Shown here piece by piece: positions 44,999-53,633 of a stretch of DNA of 64,000 nucleotides (positions within the stretch are counted from its first letter, which is position 1; every line of letters begins with the position of its first letter). The notes beneath the pieces are model-generated. The model was not told the DNA's origin and ran no database searches. It saw only the letters and a program-made list of their open reading frames with translations. A program made the position numbers and the translations under genes. Source of the DNA: Desulfobacteraceae bacterium (GTDB lineage: Bacteria; Desulfobacterota; Desulfobacteria; Desulfobacterales; SKZT01); assembly GCA_011389745.1 (NCBI GenBank), contig JAABTQ010000009.1:1-64000 (forward strand), in the 5' to 3' direction.

Positions 44999-45191
44999 GA
45001 CAGTATCTCTTCTGCGCGTGCCTCTCACCACGTTGATGGAAAGAGAAATTTCTGGTCGTGAAAAAGACTTCTGTTACCGGCTGAACGTGTTCCCCATCAG
45101 CATTCCCCTTGCGGGAAAGGGCTGAAGATATTTCCATGCTGGTGTGGGCTTTTATCAGACGGACCCTAAGATTGGAAAACGGATCGATTCT
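44999..45191 (+). pseudogene. Remnant of a sigma-54-dependent activator
   Basis: Matches, at DNA level, two separate parts of the intact activator at 48112-50094. One part is the TLMESELFGREKG region (here TLMEREISGREKD). The other is DLYYRLNVFPIAIPPLRE and LVWAFVRQ (here DFCYRLNVFPISIP, then after a shift LVWAFIRR). The roughly 240 bp between them are deleted and the frame is broken. Confidence 0.75.
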
Positions 45192-45610
45192 ATTTGCCGC
45201 ACACTTGCCTTAGCTTGACACTGATGGACGACAGCCGGGCACGAAGTGAACCCTTTCGGCGCTATACATGGGGTACCACCATCGGACTGTATGACGTTAA
45301 TAAATTTCCGCAATTGAAATCGCTTATTTTAGCAATGATTTTGTGGTAAAAAAACTCTGTACGGTGTTGACTTCCTCAGGATGACGAATTGGAATACCTG
45401 GTCCGCATTTTAACCTGACGAGAACGGGCTTTGGCCGGGATGACAAATCATTACCGGGAAAATCTTTCTGTTCAAGTATGCTAAATTAAGGTTATTTTTG
45501 GCGCATATTTTGCAAAACTAAAAAATTAACCTGTTTCGGAAGGGCACGATATATGCCAACCCATTCTTCAACTATTTTAAGATGAACAATGAAACGGTTT
45601 TAGGTGAACT

Positions 45611-47965
45611 ATGAAAAAGATTTTGTTACTGCTGATCTTTGCAGCGATTGCCGGAGTCGGCCTGAATGCCCCTATTGCTGCACTGGCTCGGGAGTCCGTT
45701 TCTGAAACTTCGACAACATTCATAGATACTAATTCGGGTGAAGCAGGCCCAACTGCGGCAAAGGTGAATGGCGAGAAAGTCCGAAACCTGCCAATTGCCC
45801 CGCAACAGAATAAAGCAGCGCTGACTGAAGAGGAGCAACCGGTATCAAATGGCGGGCTGATTTATTGGCTTCGGGGTTGGCTTCACGTGATTGACCACCA
45901 GGGAGAAGAAGCCGACAGTGGCGTTTCCGGATTTTTACTCGCGGCACCGAACGCCCCCGGGGACCTGACACGGACCCTGACCTCCATCGGTGGCAATGAA
46001 GGACGGGATGGATTGCTGCAAAACCTTTTGTTTGCAACGGTGATTCTTTTTGGAGGGTTCTGTCTGGAACTGCTGTTCAGGAAATTCACGGCACGACTTA
46101 CAACACAATTGGCTGATTTCGATCACGAGTCCGAACTCGGCCTGGGAAGACTATGGGGTGCTATGTTCCAAATTCTGCCCCGGTTGTTACATATCACCGT
46201 GTTCGCCTTCGCTTCTGTTGGAATTTTTATCCTCACCCACACTGGGCAAATTCAGTCGGTACGCGCCTTGTTCATGGCAATCCTGGTGGCCATTGTGTCA
46301 GCCAGAAGCATTGTTCTGGTTTCCACCTTTTTGTGTTCACCCGACATCAGGGGGTTTCGGCTGCTGCCTCTGGGAGACGTGGCGGCAACAGCCATTCACC
46401 GTAGCATAACCATTCTCGCCTTTTACATTACTTTTGGCATGATGTTTATTACCTTGCTTGCTGATCTCGGTGCCGTCCAGGCAACGTTGCAGTTTGTCGG
46501 CATGGTGCTTGGGTCCATTCTCATTGCCCTGATAGTTATAATTATTCTGGCCAAGAAGGAAACGGTGCGTGCATCGATCCTCATCGTGGAGGAAGGGGAG
46601 CGTGTTTCCTGGTTGCGTCGACAGTTTGCTTTTTCCTGGCATATTCCTGCCATGCTCTACCTTTTCGGAATATGGCTGATCTGGCTCAACACACTGCTCT
46701 CAGGAACCGATAGGGATAACGGAGCTTTGCTGATCAGCCTGATGATTGTCCCGTTGTATTTATTGCTGGATCAAATTGCTCAGTGGCTGGTCGGAGTGGT
46801 TGTCAACACACTCAATATTTTCCGGCCGCCGAAGGCAGAAAAAGGGGCAAGCAGTGATAACGGGCAGCTCTTTTTGGAAATGAAAGAGAAGGAATCTCGT
46901 CTGAAAAAACAGATACTCAGGGTACTGCGAATTTTCATGGTTATCGTTCTGGTAATATGGTTGCTGAGTCTCTGGGGATATACCATGCCTTTTGCCGTTA
47001 ACATGGTTCGTGCCTTTTTTGATATCCTGGTGACCCTTATCCTCGCCCTTTTGTTCTGGAAAATGACATCTGGTTATATTGAAAGAAAGCTGGCCGAATC
47101 CTACCAGGAAGAAGAGGATGAGAAAGCCGATGATATTGACGAGTTTGGTTCAGCCATACAGCGGGGCCGGGATTATACGATCCTGCCTATGCTGCGTAAG
47201 TTCATTGCCAGCACGCTGGTGGTTATGGTGACCCTGATCGTCCTTTCGTCCATTGGGGTTAATATCGGGCCTTTGCTGGCCGGTGCTGGTGTGGTCGGGC
47301 TAGCTCTGGGTTTTGGAGCACAAAAATTGGTCAGTGACATACTTTCCGGCATGTTTTACCTTCTGGATGATGCCTTCAGGGTTGGAGAATACATTGAGGC
47401 CGGATCGGTAAAGGGCTCTGTAGAGAACATTACCCTGAGAAATGTCATGTTGCGGCACCATCGGGGCATGCTTCAAATTGTGCCGCACAGTGAGCTGGGT
47501 TCGATCACCAACTACATGCGGGGAGGTGTTATTGTCAAGTTCAACCTGGAGTTCCCCTATGACACCAATGTGAATACCGTTCGCAAGATTATCAAAAAGG
47601 TAGGGCAGGAGATGCTGGATGATCTCGAACTTGGGCCTGATTTCATCAAGCCCCTCAAATCTCAGGGTGTTCGGGAGATCGCCAATTCAGTCATGGTTAT
47701 TCGTGCCAAGTTCACTGCCCAACCCGGCAAACATTTCGTGATCCGGCGTGAAGCTTACCGGCGAATCTCCGAGGCGCTGGGCGCCAAGGGTATCCATTAC
47801 GCACACCGAAAGGTCATCGTCGAGGTGCCGAACCTGGAGGAAAAAAAAGATAAAACGCAGGTCGAACAGGCTAAGCAGATTTTAGAGGCGGGCGCTGCTG
47901 CCGGCCAGATTGTTTCGGACAGTGGGCAGCAGGAGGGAAAAGACAAACAGGAATCACCGGTGTGA
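45611..47965 (+). CDS. Large MscS-family mechanosensitive channel
   Basis: A 784-residue inner membrane protein. A signal peptide (to about residue 26) is followed by a periplasmic domain to about residue 130, then about ten hydrophobic segments. The last helix and cytoplasmic vestibule are clearly MscS: VNIGPLLAGAGVVGLALGFG, LVSDILSGMFYLLDDAFRVG, and GSVENITLRNVMLRHHRGML. A charged tail rich in Lys and Gln ends the protein. Such MscK/YbiO-size channels open under osmotic downshock. AGGTG is 5 nt before the ATG. Confidence 0.88.
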   Translation: MKKILLLLIFAAIAGVGLNAPIAALARESVSETSTTFIDTNSGEAGPTAAKVNGEKVRNLPIAPQQNKAALTEEEQPVSNGGLIYWLRGWLHVIDHQGEEADSGVSGFLLAAPNAPGDLTRTLTSIGGNEGRDGLLQNLLFATVILFGGFCLELLFRKFTARLTTQLADFDHESELGLGRLWGAMFQILPRLLHITVFAFASVGIFILTHTGQIQSVRALFMAILVAIVSARSIVLVSTFLCSPDIRGFRLLPLGDVAATAIHRSITILAFYITFGMMFITLLADLGAVQATLQFVGMVLGSILIALIVIIILAKKETVRASILIVEEGERVSWLRRQFAFSWHIPAMLYLFGIWLIWLNTLLSGTDRDNGALLISLMIVPLYLLLDQIAQWLVGVVVNTLNIFRPPKAEKGASSDNGQLFLEMKEKESRLKKQILRVLRIFMVIVLVIWLLSLWGYTMPFAVNMVRAFFDILVTLILALLFWKMTSGYIERKLAESYQEEEDEKADDIDEFGSAIQRGRDYTILPMLRKFIASTLVVMVTLIVLSSIGVNIGPLLAGAGVVGLALGFGAQKLVSDILSGMFYLLDDAFRVGEYIEAGSVKGSVENITLRNVMLRHHRGMLQIVPHSELGSITNYMRGGVIVKFNLEFPYDTNVNTVRKIIKKVGQEMLDDLELGPDFIKPLKSQGVREIANSVMVIRAKFTAQPGKHFVIRREAYRRISEALGAKGIHYAHRKVIVEVPNLEEKKDKTQVEQAKQILEAGAAAGQIVSDSGQQEGKDKQESPV

Positions 47966-48111
47966 ATGCAGCGTACTGCTTAAAATGACCGAAAATTCAT
48001 TGAGTCATTAACAAAGCGTTGCTGAGATGTTTGAAAAATGATAGATATTATGAATTATCCGTGTAAAAAATCGCAACAGATTCTTGATTACAAACAACAT
48101 TAATGGATTAG

Positions 48112-50094
48112 ATGATCCAATCAAGAATAAAACCTGAATCAGACTCCGACGAGCAGATGCAATTTAAAAGCATACTCCTTGAGATATCGACATTTTTTAT
48201 CAATCTTCCCTCAGACCGGATAGATTCTCAAATTGAACGCGCTCAGACTCGTATCTGTGAACTTCTTGACCTTGACCGTTCTTCACTGTGGCAAGCTCCT
48301 GAAGAAAATTTTGACACGCTGGAGTTAACACATATCCATCAACCACCCGAATGTCCGTCGGTTACCCCGAGGATTAACGGAAAGGATTTATTTCCCTGGG
48401 TTATCTCGAAGATCTTGGCCGGAGAGATTATTGCTATTTCAAAAATGACTGTTCTCCCGGCAGAAGCGGCTAAAGATCTGGAAACGTTCCGGTTGTATGG
48501 TACCAAATCGACCCTGTTGATTCCTTTATCAGTTGGAGGAGGGGCTGTATTTGGAATTATATCCTTTGCCTTAATTCGTGAGGAGAGAAGCTGGACGGAT
48601 GAAATTGTAGAAGAATTTCAGCTTATTGCACAAATATTTGCCAATGCGCTCGCCCGGAAGAAGGCCGAAAAGGACTTACGCGAAAACAGCGTACGTTTGA
48701 GTCTTGCGACAGATGGAGCACGTGCAGGCCTGTGGGATATGAATATCAATACTAAAAGTGTCTGGGTCACGGAAAAAACCCGGGAACTGTTTCATTTTTC
48801 ATTGGATGAAAAACTGACATATGAAAGTTTTTTCAGGTTGATACATCACGATGATCATGAGAAGGTCCATCAGGCAATGGAGCATGCAATCCGGTCCGGA
48901 GTTGAATTTATGATTGAATATCGGCTTGTATTACCTGACGGAAATGTTCAATGGATAGTTTCACGGGGAAAAAGGTATTTTGAATCAACCGGAGAGTCTG
49001 ATCACCTGATGGGCTTATCGCTCGGTATTACCGAACGTAAGCAGATGGAGGAACTTTTACGCCGGCAGCTTTGCGAAATTGAGCGGCTTAAAAGTCAGGT
49101 GGAAAAGGAAAACATCTACCTGCGGGAGGAAATCGAACTCCAGAGTATGCACGAGGAAATCGTCGGCCGAAGCCCCGCCATGAAGCAGATCCTTGCCCTG
49201 GTCGAACAAGTGGCCAGGATGGACACCACTGTACTGATAGAAGGAGAAACAGGTGTCGGCAAGGAGCTTATGGCCAGGGCCGTGCATCGATTAAGTACTC
49301 GTAAAGACTGGCCCATGGTGACTGTCAACTGTGCATCGCTTCCTCCCACCTTAATGGAAAGCGAGCTTTTCGGCCGTGAAAAGGGCGCATATACCGGAGC
49401 CATGACCCGGATGACTGGTCGTTTCGAGGCTGCTGACGGGGCCACGTTGTTTCTGGATGAGATCGGGGAACTTCCACAAGACGTTCAGGGCAAGCTGCTG
49501 CGGGTACTCGAAGAGGGGCGGTTCGAACGTTTAGGTTCCACCAAAACTCTGCAGGTGAATGTTCGAATTATAGCGGCTACCAACCGGAATCTCGTCCAGG
49601 AGGCAACCAAAGGCAACTTCAGAAAGGATTTGTATTACCGTCTGAATGTTTTCCCCATTGCAATACCGCCTCTTCGGGAGCGACCGGAAGATATCCCTCC
49701 GCTTGTCTGGGCTTTTGTCAGGCAGTATGAAAAAAAAATGGGTAAGCGCATTGATCATATTACTCGCAAAAGCATGGAAGAACTGAAGCAATATTGGTGG
49801 CCTGGGAATATCCGTGAGCTGAGAAACATAATCGAGTACGCCATGATTGTGAACAGAGGAAAAACTCTGGAAATCCATGCGCCCCGGACCAAGTCTTCCG
49901 AAAACTCAGCAAGTCTCACTCTGAAGGATGTTGAGCGCAAGCATATAATGGACGTTTTGCGGAAAACCGGCTGGCGTCTTACAGGTCAGGACGGAGCAGC
50001 AGAGATATTGGGTCTCAAGCGAACAACGCTGCAGTCCAAGATGAAAAAGCTGGGCATTCGTCGTCCCCCAATTCATGCCGAAATAAAGTCATAA
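48112..50094 (+). CDS. Sigma-54-dependent transcriptional activator with GAF and PAS sensors
   Basis: A 660-residue regulator. A GAF-like domain spans about residues 20-185 and a PAS domain about 195-305 (LSLATDGARAGLWDMNI). The AAA+ domain follows from about 345: Walker A GETGVGKE, the sigma-54 contact loop GAYTGA (GAFTGA in most relatives), Walker B TLFLDEIGE, and the R-finger region RKDLYYRLNVFP. A C-terminal Fis-type helix-turn-helix (GAAEILGLKRTTLQSKMKKLG) ends it. It is not a two-component receiver type, so it senses a ligand directly. The start has a weak ribosome site. It is a candidate activator for the sigma-54 promoter of nif, but nothing links the two. Confidence 0.9.
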   Translation: MIQSRIKPESDSDEQMQFKSILLEISTFFINLPSDRIDSQIERAQTRICELLDLDRSSLWQAPEENFDTLELTHIHQPPECPSVTPRINGKDLFPWVISKILAGEIIAISKMTVLPAEAAKDLETFRLYGTKSTLLIPLSVGGGAVFGIISFALIREERSWTDEIVEEFQLIAQIFANALARKKAEKDLRENSVRLSLATDGARAGLWDMNINTKSVWVTEKTRELFHFSLDEKLTYESFFRLIHHDDHEKVHQAMEHAIRSGVEFMIEYRLVLPDGNVQWIVSRGKRYFESTGESDHLMGLSLGITERKQMEELLRRQLCEIERLKSQVEKENIYLREEIELQSMHEEIVGRSPAMKQILALVEQVARMDTTVLIEGETGVGKELMARAVHRLSTRKDWPMVTVNCASLPPTLMESELFGREKGAYTGAMTRMTGRFEAADGATLFLDEIGELPQDVQGKLLRVLEEGRFERLGSTKTLQVNVRIIAATNRNLVQEATKGNFRKDLYYRLNVFPIAIPPLRERPEDIPPLVWAFVRQYEKKMGKRIDHITRKSMEELKQYWWPGNIRELRNIIEYAMIVNRGKTLEIHAPRTKSSENSASLTLKDVERKHIMDVLRKTGWRLTGQDGAAEILGLKRTTLQSKMKKLGIRRPPIHAEIKS

Positions 50095-50481
50095 CGACGA
50101 TATAGTGTCTGCTCTGCCTCTGTGAATATTTTTCGCTAATCATTCAAAAAACCCAATTCCCAATAATAATAGTAGGCTATCCTTCAGATTATCTTTTTTA
50201 TCGCCTTGGCATGCATTTCGCTAAACCAGACAATAACCAGATATTTTTCCTGTTTAAAAGTCTTACACCTGGCTTTGTCGGGCCCGAATCTGCAAGTAAC
50301 TGCTCACCCCTTTAAAAGGGGACTTTTCAGCTCCCCCTTCAAAAAAAGGGGGCCGGAGGGATTTGAAAAGCCGGTGCTGTTGTAAAAGTCCTCCTAAAGC
50401 CCATTTTAAAGGGGGATTTAGCAGAAGTTATTTTAAAGCACTTCACTTATACCTAATTTTTCTAAGAAAAGGAGAACACTG
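50095..50481. other. Intergenic stretch with G/C-run repeats
   Basis: No gene. From 50307 to 50422 it holds three C-run/G-run hairpins: CCCCTTTAAAAGGGG (50307-50321), CCCCC to GGGGG around 50333-50352, and CCCATTTTAAAGGGGG (50400-50415). They form a dispersed-repeat type distinct from the copies A-J. Confidence 0.65.
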
Positions 50482-51138
50482 ATGAAATACCCTATTAGGA
50501 TTTTGATGGCTCTTTCAATTATCGCATTGGTCGGGGCGCTGATGGGATGCGCGACCCAAAAGCAGGATTATTCAGGATTTCTTCAGGATTATCCCACGTT
50601 TGAAAAAGGTCTCAAAGGGGTGGACAAACGCTATATGAAAGAAGGCGTTGATTTCGGTAAATATAAAAAAATTATGATGGACGAGGTGGTTTTCTTTTAT
50701 AAACAAGATGCTGACTATAAGGGTATACATCCCGAAGAGATCAATGAATTGAGCCGGGAATTCCACAAGGCTTTTGTCGAGGTTTTAGGTGATCACTTGA
50801 CAGATACACCAGGGCAGGATGTTGCCAGAATGCGGCTTGCTGTAACGGACCTTGAGACGAGCAGTCCGGTGAGTGGAACAATGACTACGTTTATTCCGGT
50901 AGGATTGGCTGTGAATCTTGTAAAAAAGGGAACTACAGGCGAATACATAGGAGTCGGCAGCGCTTCCATGGAAGCCGAATTCCTTGACTCTATCAGCAAC
51001 GAGCGGATTGCGGTTGTTGTTGACCAAGCGCCCGGAGGAAAATTTGACCTGGGTAAATTATCGGCTGCAAAGTCCGCTTTCGGTTTCTGGGCAGAACGTT
51101 TGAAGGCTTTCCTGGATGAGGGTGGAGTGTCCAAATAA
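50482..51138 (+). CDS. DUF3313-type lipoprotein
   Basis: A 218-residue lipoprotein with lipobox ALMGCAT. The mature part has VDKRYMKEGVDFGKYKKIMM, the DUF3313 N-terminal pattern, and SREFHKAFVEVLGDHL and GEYIGVGSASMEAEFLDSIS. Function unknown; outer membrane assembly has been suggested for some members. AAGGAGAA lies before the ATG. Confidence 0.72.
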   Translation: MKYPIRILMALSIIALVGALMGCATQKQDYSGFLQDYPTFEKGLKGVDKRYMKEGVDFGKYKKIMMDEVVFFYKQDADYKGIHPEEINELSREFHKAFVEVLGDHLTDTPGQDVARMRLAVTDLETSSPVSGTMTTFIPVGLAVNLVKKGTTGEYIGVGSASMEAEFLDSISNERIAVVVDQAPGGKFDLGKLSAAKSAFGFWAERLKAFLDEGGVSK

Positions 51139-51174
51139 ATAGGGGTTTTAAGGTTCGGAAGGCATCTTTTGCTT

Positions 51175-51220
51175 GTCATTCTGAGGGAGCGACTCGCAGT
51201 GGTTAATTGGTTTAAAAAAG
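51175..51220. repeat. Palindromic repeat, copy G (partial)
   Basis: One end only: GTCATTCTGAGGGAGCGACT followed by CGCAGTGGTTAATTGG. It matches the first part of copies A and J. The rest of the gap 51139-51462 shows no gene. Confidence 0.75.
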
Positions 51221-51462
51221 AAACCCCATCCCGGCAATAAGAAAGAATTCAGGATTTGCATTGTAAACAAGAGATTCAAGCTGGTTAAACAGTTGGGTAC
51301 TTTGTTTCTTGTTACAGTTCGATGTCTTTGCACCATTTTATTCACCGAATTAAACCTGACCAAAGAAAGTTTTAAGTTTGATATCTGAGGCGTTTTGACC
51401 TTACATCGGCTAAATGGCAAAAATGTAAAAAACCATTCTGAAATTTCAATTGGAGGTAAATA

Positions 51463-52134
51463 TTGATTCTGAAACAAATCAGAATTCCTTTTACCCAAAT
51501 TCGCATTGGTCGATTTACTTTTTTGTTCATTTCAATGCTTGCATTGTTTCTGCTCCGACCCTTGCTGGAAAGTTATTTAGGGCTAAAATTTCTTATGACG
51601 ATTTTCGTTACCTTTGTCATGGTATCTGGGATTTACGCGGTCAGCGAAAATAAACACGGTTTTATAATCGGCATGATTATTTTTATCCCTGCTATAACCA
51701 TGCACTGGGCTCAATTTTACATTGGCTCTATATGGTTTCTTATTCTTGCAAAATCCATAGGCCTTGTATTTATCGCCCATGTAATAGTCAGGATATCTAT
51801 TCTCCTTTTTAAACAAAATAATATCACGGCGGATATGATTATGGCTGCAGTATGTGTCTATTTATTATTCGGCATTATGTGGAGTTTCGGTTACGCCCTC
51901 ATTGAACTGATCCGACCGGGGTCTTTTAATTATAGTGGAGATCCTGACACGACTCTGTTTTATTACAGTTATATAACACTGACTACCGTGGGGTATGGAG
52001 ATGTGGTTCCAGTCTCCAATGCTGCGAGGTCGGTCGCAGCCCTCGAAGCAGTTACCGGTCAAATTTATCTGGCTGTTCTGATTGCAAGATTGGTGGGAAT
52101 GTACAGTCCTCAATCCTCAAATCAGGATCAATGA
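51463..52134 (+). CDS. Potassium channel-like membrane protein
   Basis: A 223-residue protein with about six hydrophobic segments and a pore loop TTVGYGDVVP near residue 180, the K+ selectivity filter. The C-terminal helix is short and there is no RCK or cyclic-nucleotide domain. The start is a TTG: GGAGG lies 6 nt upstream and no ATG fits, so this codon decides the N-terminus (MILKQIRIPF). The gene stands alone. Confidence 0.82.
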   Translation: MILKQIRIPFTQIRIGRFTFLFISMLALFLLRPLLESYLGLKFLMTIFVTFVMVSGIYAVSENKHGFIIGMIIFIPAITMHWAQFYIGSIWFLILAKSIGLVFIAHVIVRISILLFKQNNITADMIMAAVCVYLLFGIMWSFGYALIELIRPGSFNYSGDPDTTLFYYSYITLTTVGYGDVVPVSNAARSVAALEAVTGQIYLAVLIARLVGMYSPQSSNQDQ

Positions 52135-52447
52135 TATGGTTCATATTTCGCGGACTCGGGATGAAGAAGGCGGTTTTATTGATAATACCCGCAAACAAGG
52201 TGGATGTTTGCCGATATATCGGTATGATTCCTGTTTTCTGCATTTGGGGCCGAGTTTTATGTGTGTCATAGCTTAACTGAGCGATTAGGGTTTAGCTGTT
52301 CGCTATTATCCAATACCATTGATTTAAAGAAAAATTGTAATAAGTGTTGGCTTAATACTCGAATATAATAAATATGGGCGTTGATTGATTAAAAGTAAAA
52401 AAATATCATATATTTCAAAAAAAATATAACTTTAGGCGAGGCTTTTT
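52135..52447. other. Intergenic stretch before the RND operon
   Basis: AT-rich, no gene recognised. It must contain the promoter of the efflux operon, but no clear match stood out. Confidence 0.5.
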
Positions 52448-53554
52448 ATGAAACGTTTTCTTTTCAAGCTGGCAGGCATATTGTTTGGATTTATCCTGTT
52501 CACAGGATTAAATGCCTGCCAATCAAAAGAACCGCCATCGGTTGAGACTATACGGGCAATAAAAACCATCACTGTTGAGAGTACAGCGGATGGCGAGTTT
52601 CGAAAATTCCCGGGGGTGGTCCATGCAGTTGAAAATTCAACCACCAGCTTTGAAATCGCGGGAAATGTGCAGAAAGTACTGGTAAACGCCGGTGATCAGG
52701 TAAAAAAGGGCCAGTTGATAGCTACCCTTGATCCGCTTCAGTTTAAGCTCAAAGAAGAAGCCGCAGAGGCGGAACTCAAAAGGGCCGGAATCGATCTTGA
52801 CAAGCAGGAAAAAAATTTTATTCGTTTCCGTGGCATTGCTCGGCAGGATTCGGGTGCAATCAGCCTGAGAGTTCTGGAGCAGTCCGAAGCCGCATACGAA
52901 AGTGCAAAGCAAAATGTTGTGGTTGCCCAATCGCAATTGAATATGGCGAGGCGCGATCTTCAAAAAACAGAACTTGTGGCTCCCTTTGACGGTGTAATCG
53001 CCAAACGCTATGTGGATGCTTTCATGGAAGTCAGCCGGGGTCAGGCCATCTACGATATCTTCGTTGGACAGGGCATGGAAATCCTTATCTATGTGCCTGA
53101 AGTATTGATAGGAAATGTAAATATCGGATTGAAAGCCGAGATCGCTTTTCCGGATGAACCGGAATGCGGATGTGAGGGGACAGTTTCCGAGGTAGGTTCA
53201 GTTGCCGGTGCGGCGGGAACATTTCCGGTAAAAATATTACTTGCCGGCACAAACGAGAACATACGTCCGGGCATGTCTTCGGAGGTAAAACTCATGTTTT
53301 CTTACAAAGGTTCTCAGGGAGAAGTAACTTTACCCATCCATGCCTTTGCTACAGGTGAGGATCATGAAAAAGCCTATGTTTTTGTCTATGACCGGCAAAC
53401 ATCGACGGTTCAAAAAGTCCCGGTTGAAACCAAAGGCGGATTTGACAATAACGTTATTATAACTCAGGGCGTAAAATCCGGCGATATCGTTGCCATTGCC
53501 GGTGTCAGCTTTCTAACGGACGGCCAGAAAGTGAAATTGATGAGCCGGCAATAA
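52448..53554 (+). CDS. RND efflux periplasmic adaptor (membrane fusion protein)
   Basis: A 368-residue lipoprotein adaptor; lipobox LNACQS at about residue 24. The lipoyl half-motif EIAGNVQKVLVNAGDQVKKG and ALDPLQ-type strand ATLDPLQFKLK are followed by a coiled-coil hairpin (about residues 95-165). The second lipoyl half ELVAPFDGVIAKRYVDA comes after it. It bridges the RND pump and the outer membrane channel encoded next. GCGAGG precedes the ATG. Confidence 0.9.
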   Translation: MKRFLFKLAGILFGFILFTGLNACQSKEPPSVETIRAIKTITVESTADGEFRKFPGVVHAVENSTTSFEIAGNVQKVLVNAGDQVKKGQLIATLDPLQFKLKEEAAEAELKRAGIDLDKQEKNFIRFRGIARQDSGAISLRVLEQSEAAYESAKQNVVVAQSQLNMARRDLQKTELVAPFDGVIAKRYVDAFMEVSRGQAIYDIFVGQGMEILIYVPEVLIGNVNIGLKAEIAFPDEPECGCEGTVSEVGSVAGAAGTFPVKILLAGTNENIRPGMSSEVKLMFSYKGSQGEVTLPIHAFATGEDHEKAYVFVYDRQTSTVQKVPVETKGGFDNNVIITQGVKSGDIVAIAGVSFLTDGQKVKLMSRQ

Positions 53555-53633
53555 TGCGGCAATCTGAATTATTTTCCATATTGAATTCGAACACGCGTGC
53601 AGGGATACAAAAAGGTCTGGAAGGAATTATGAC

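Larger units (their letters stand above)
44427..45610. other. Gene-poor stretch with repeats and gene remnants
   Basis: Holds repeat copy E (44651-44829), a sigma-54 activator remnant (44999-45191) and a partial repeat end at 45371-45385. A short coding-like piece near 45222-45330 (MDDSRARSEPFRRYTWGTT) has no start context and was not identified. No intact gene. Confidence 0.65.

Noticed and set aside
45222..45330. Protein-like stretch MDDSRARSEPFRRYTWGTT
   Set aside because: Short, without start context or recognisable family, in a stretch of debris; not called as a gene.
48112..50094. The sigma-54 activator as NifA
   Set aside because: It lies 10 kb from nif, has GAF-PAS-AAA-HTH layout shared by many activators, and nothing in the sequence ties it to nitrogen.
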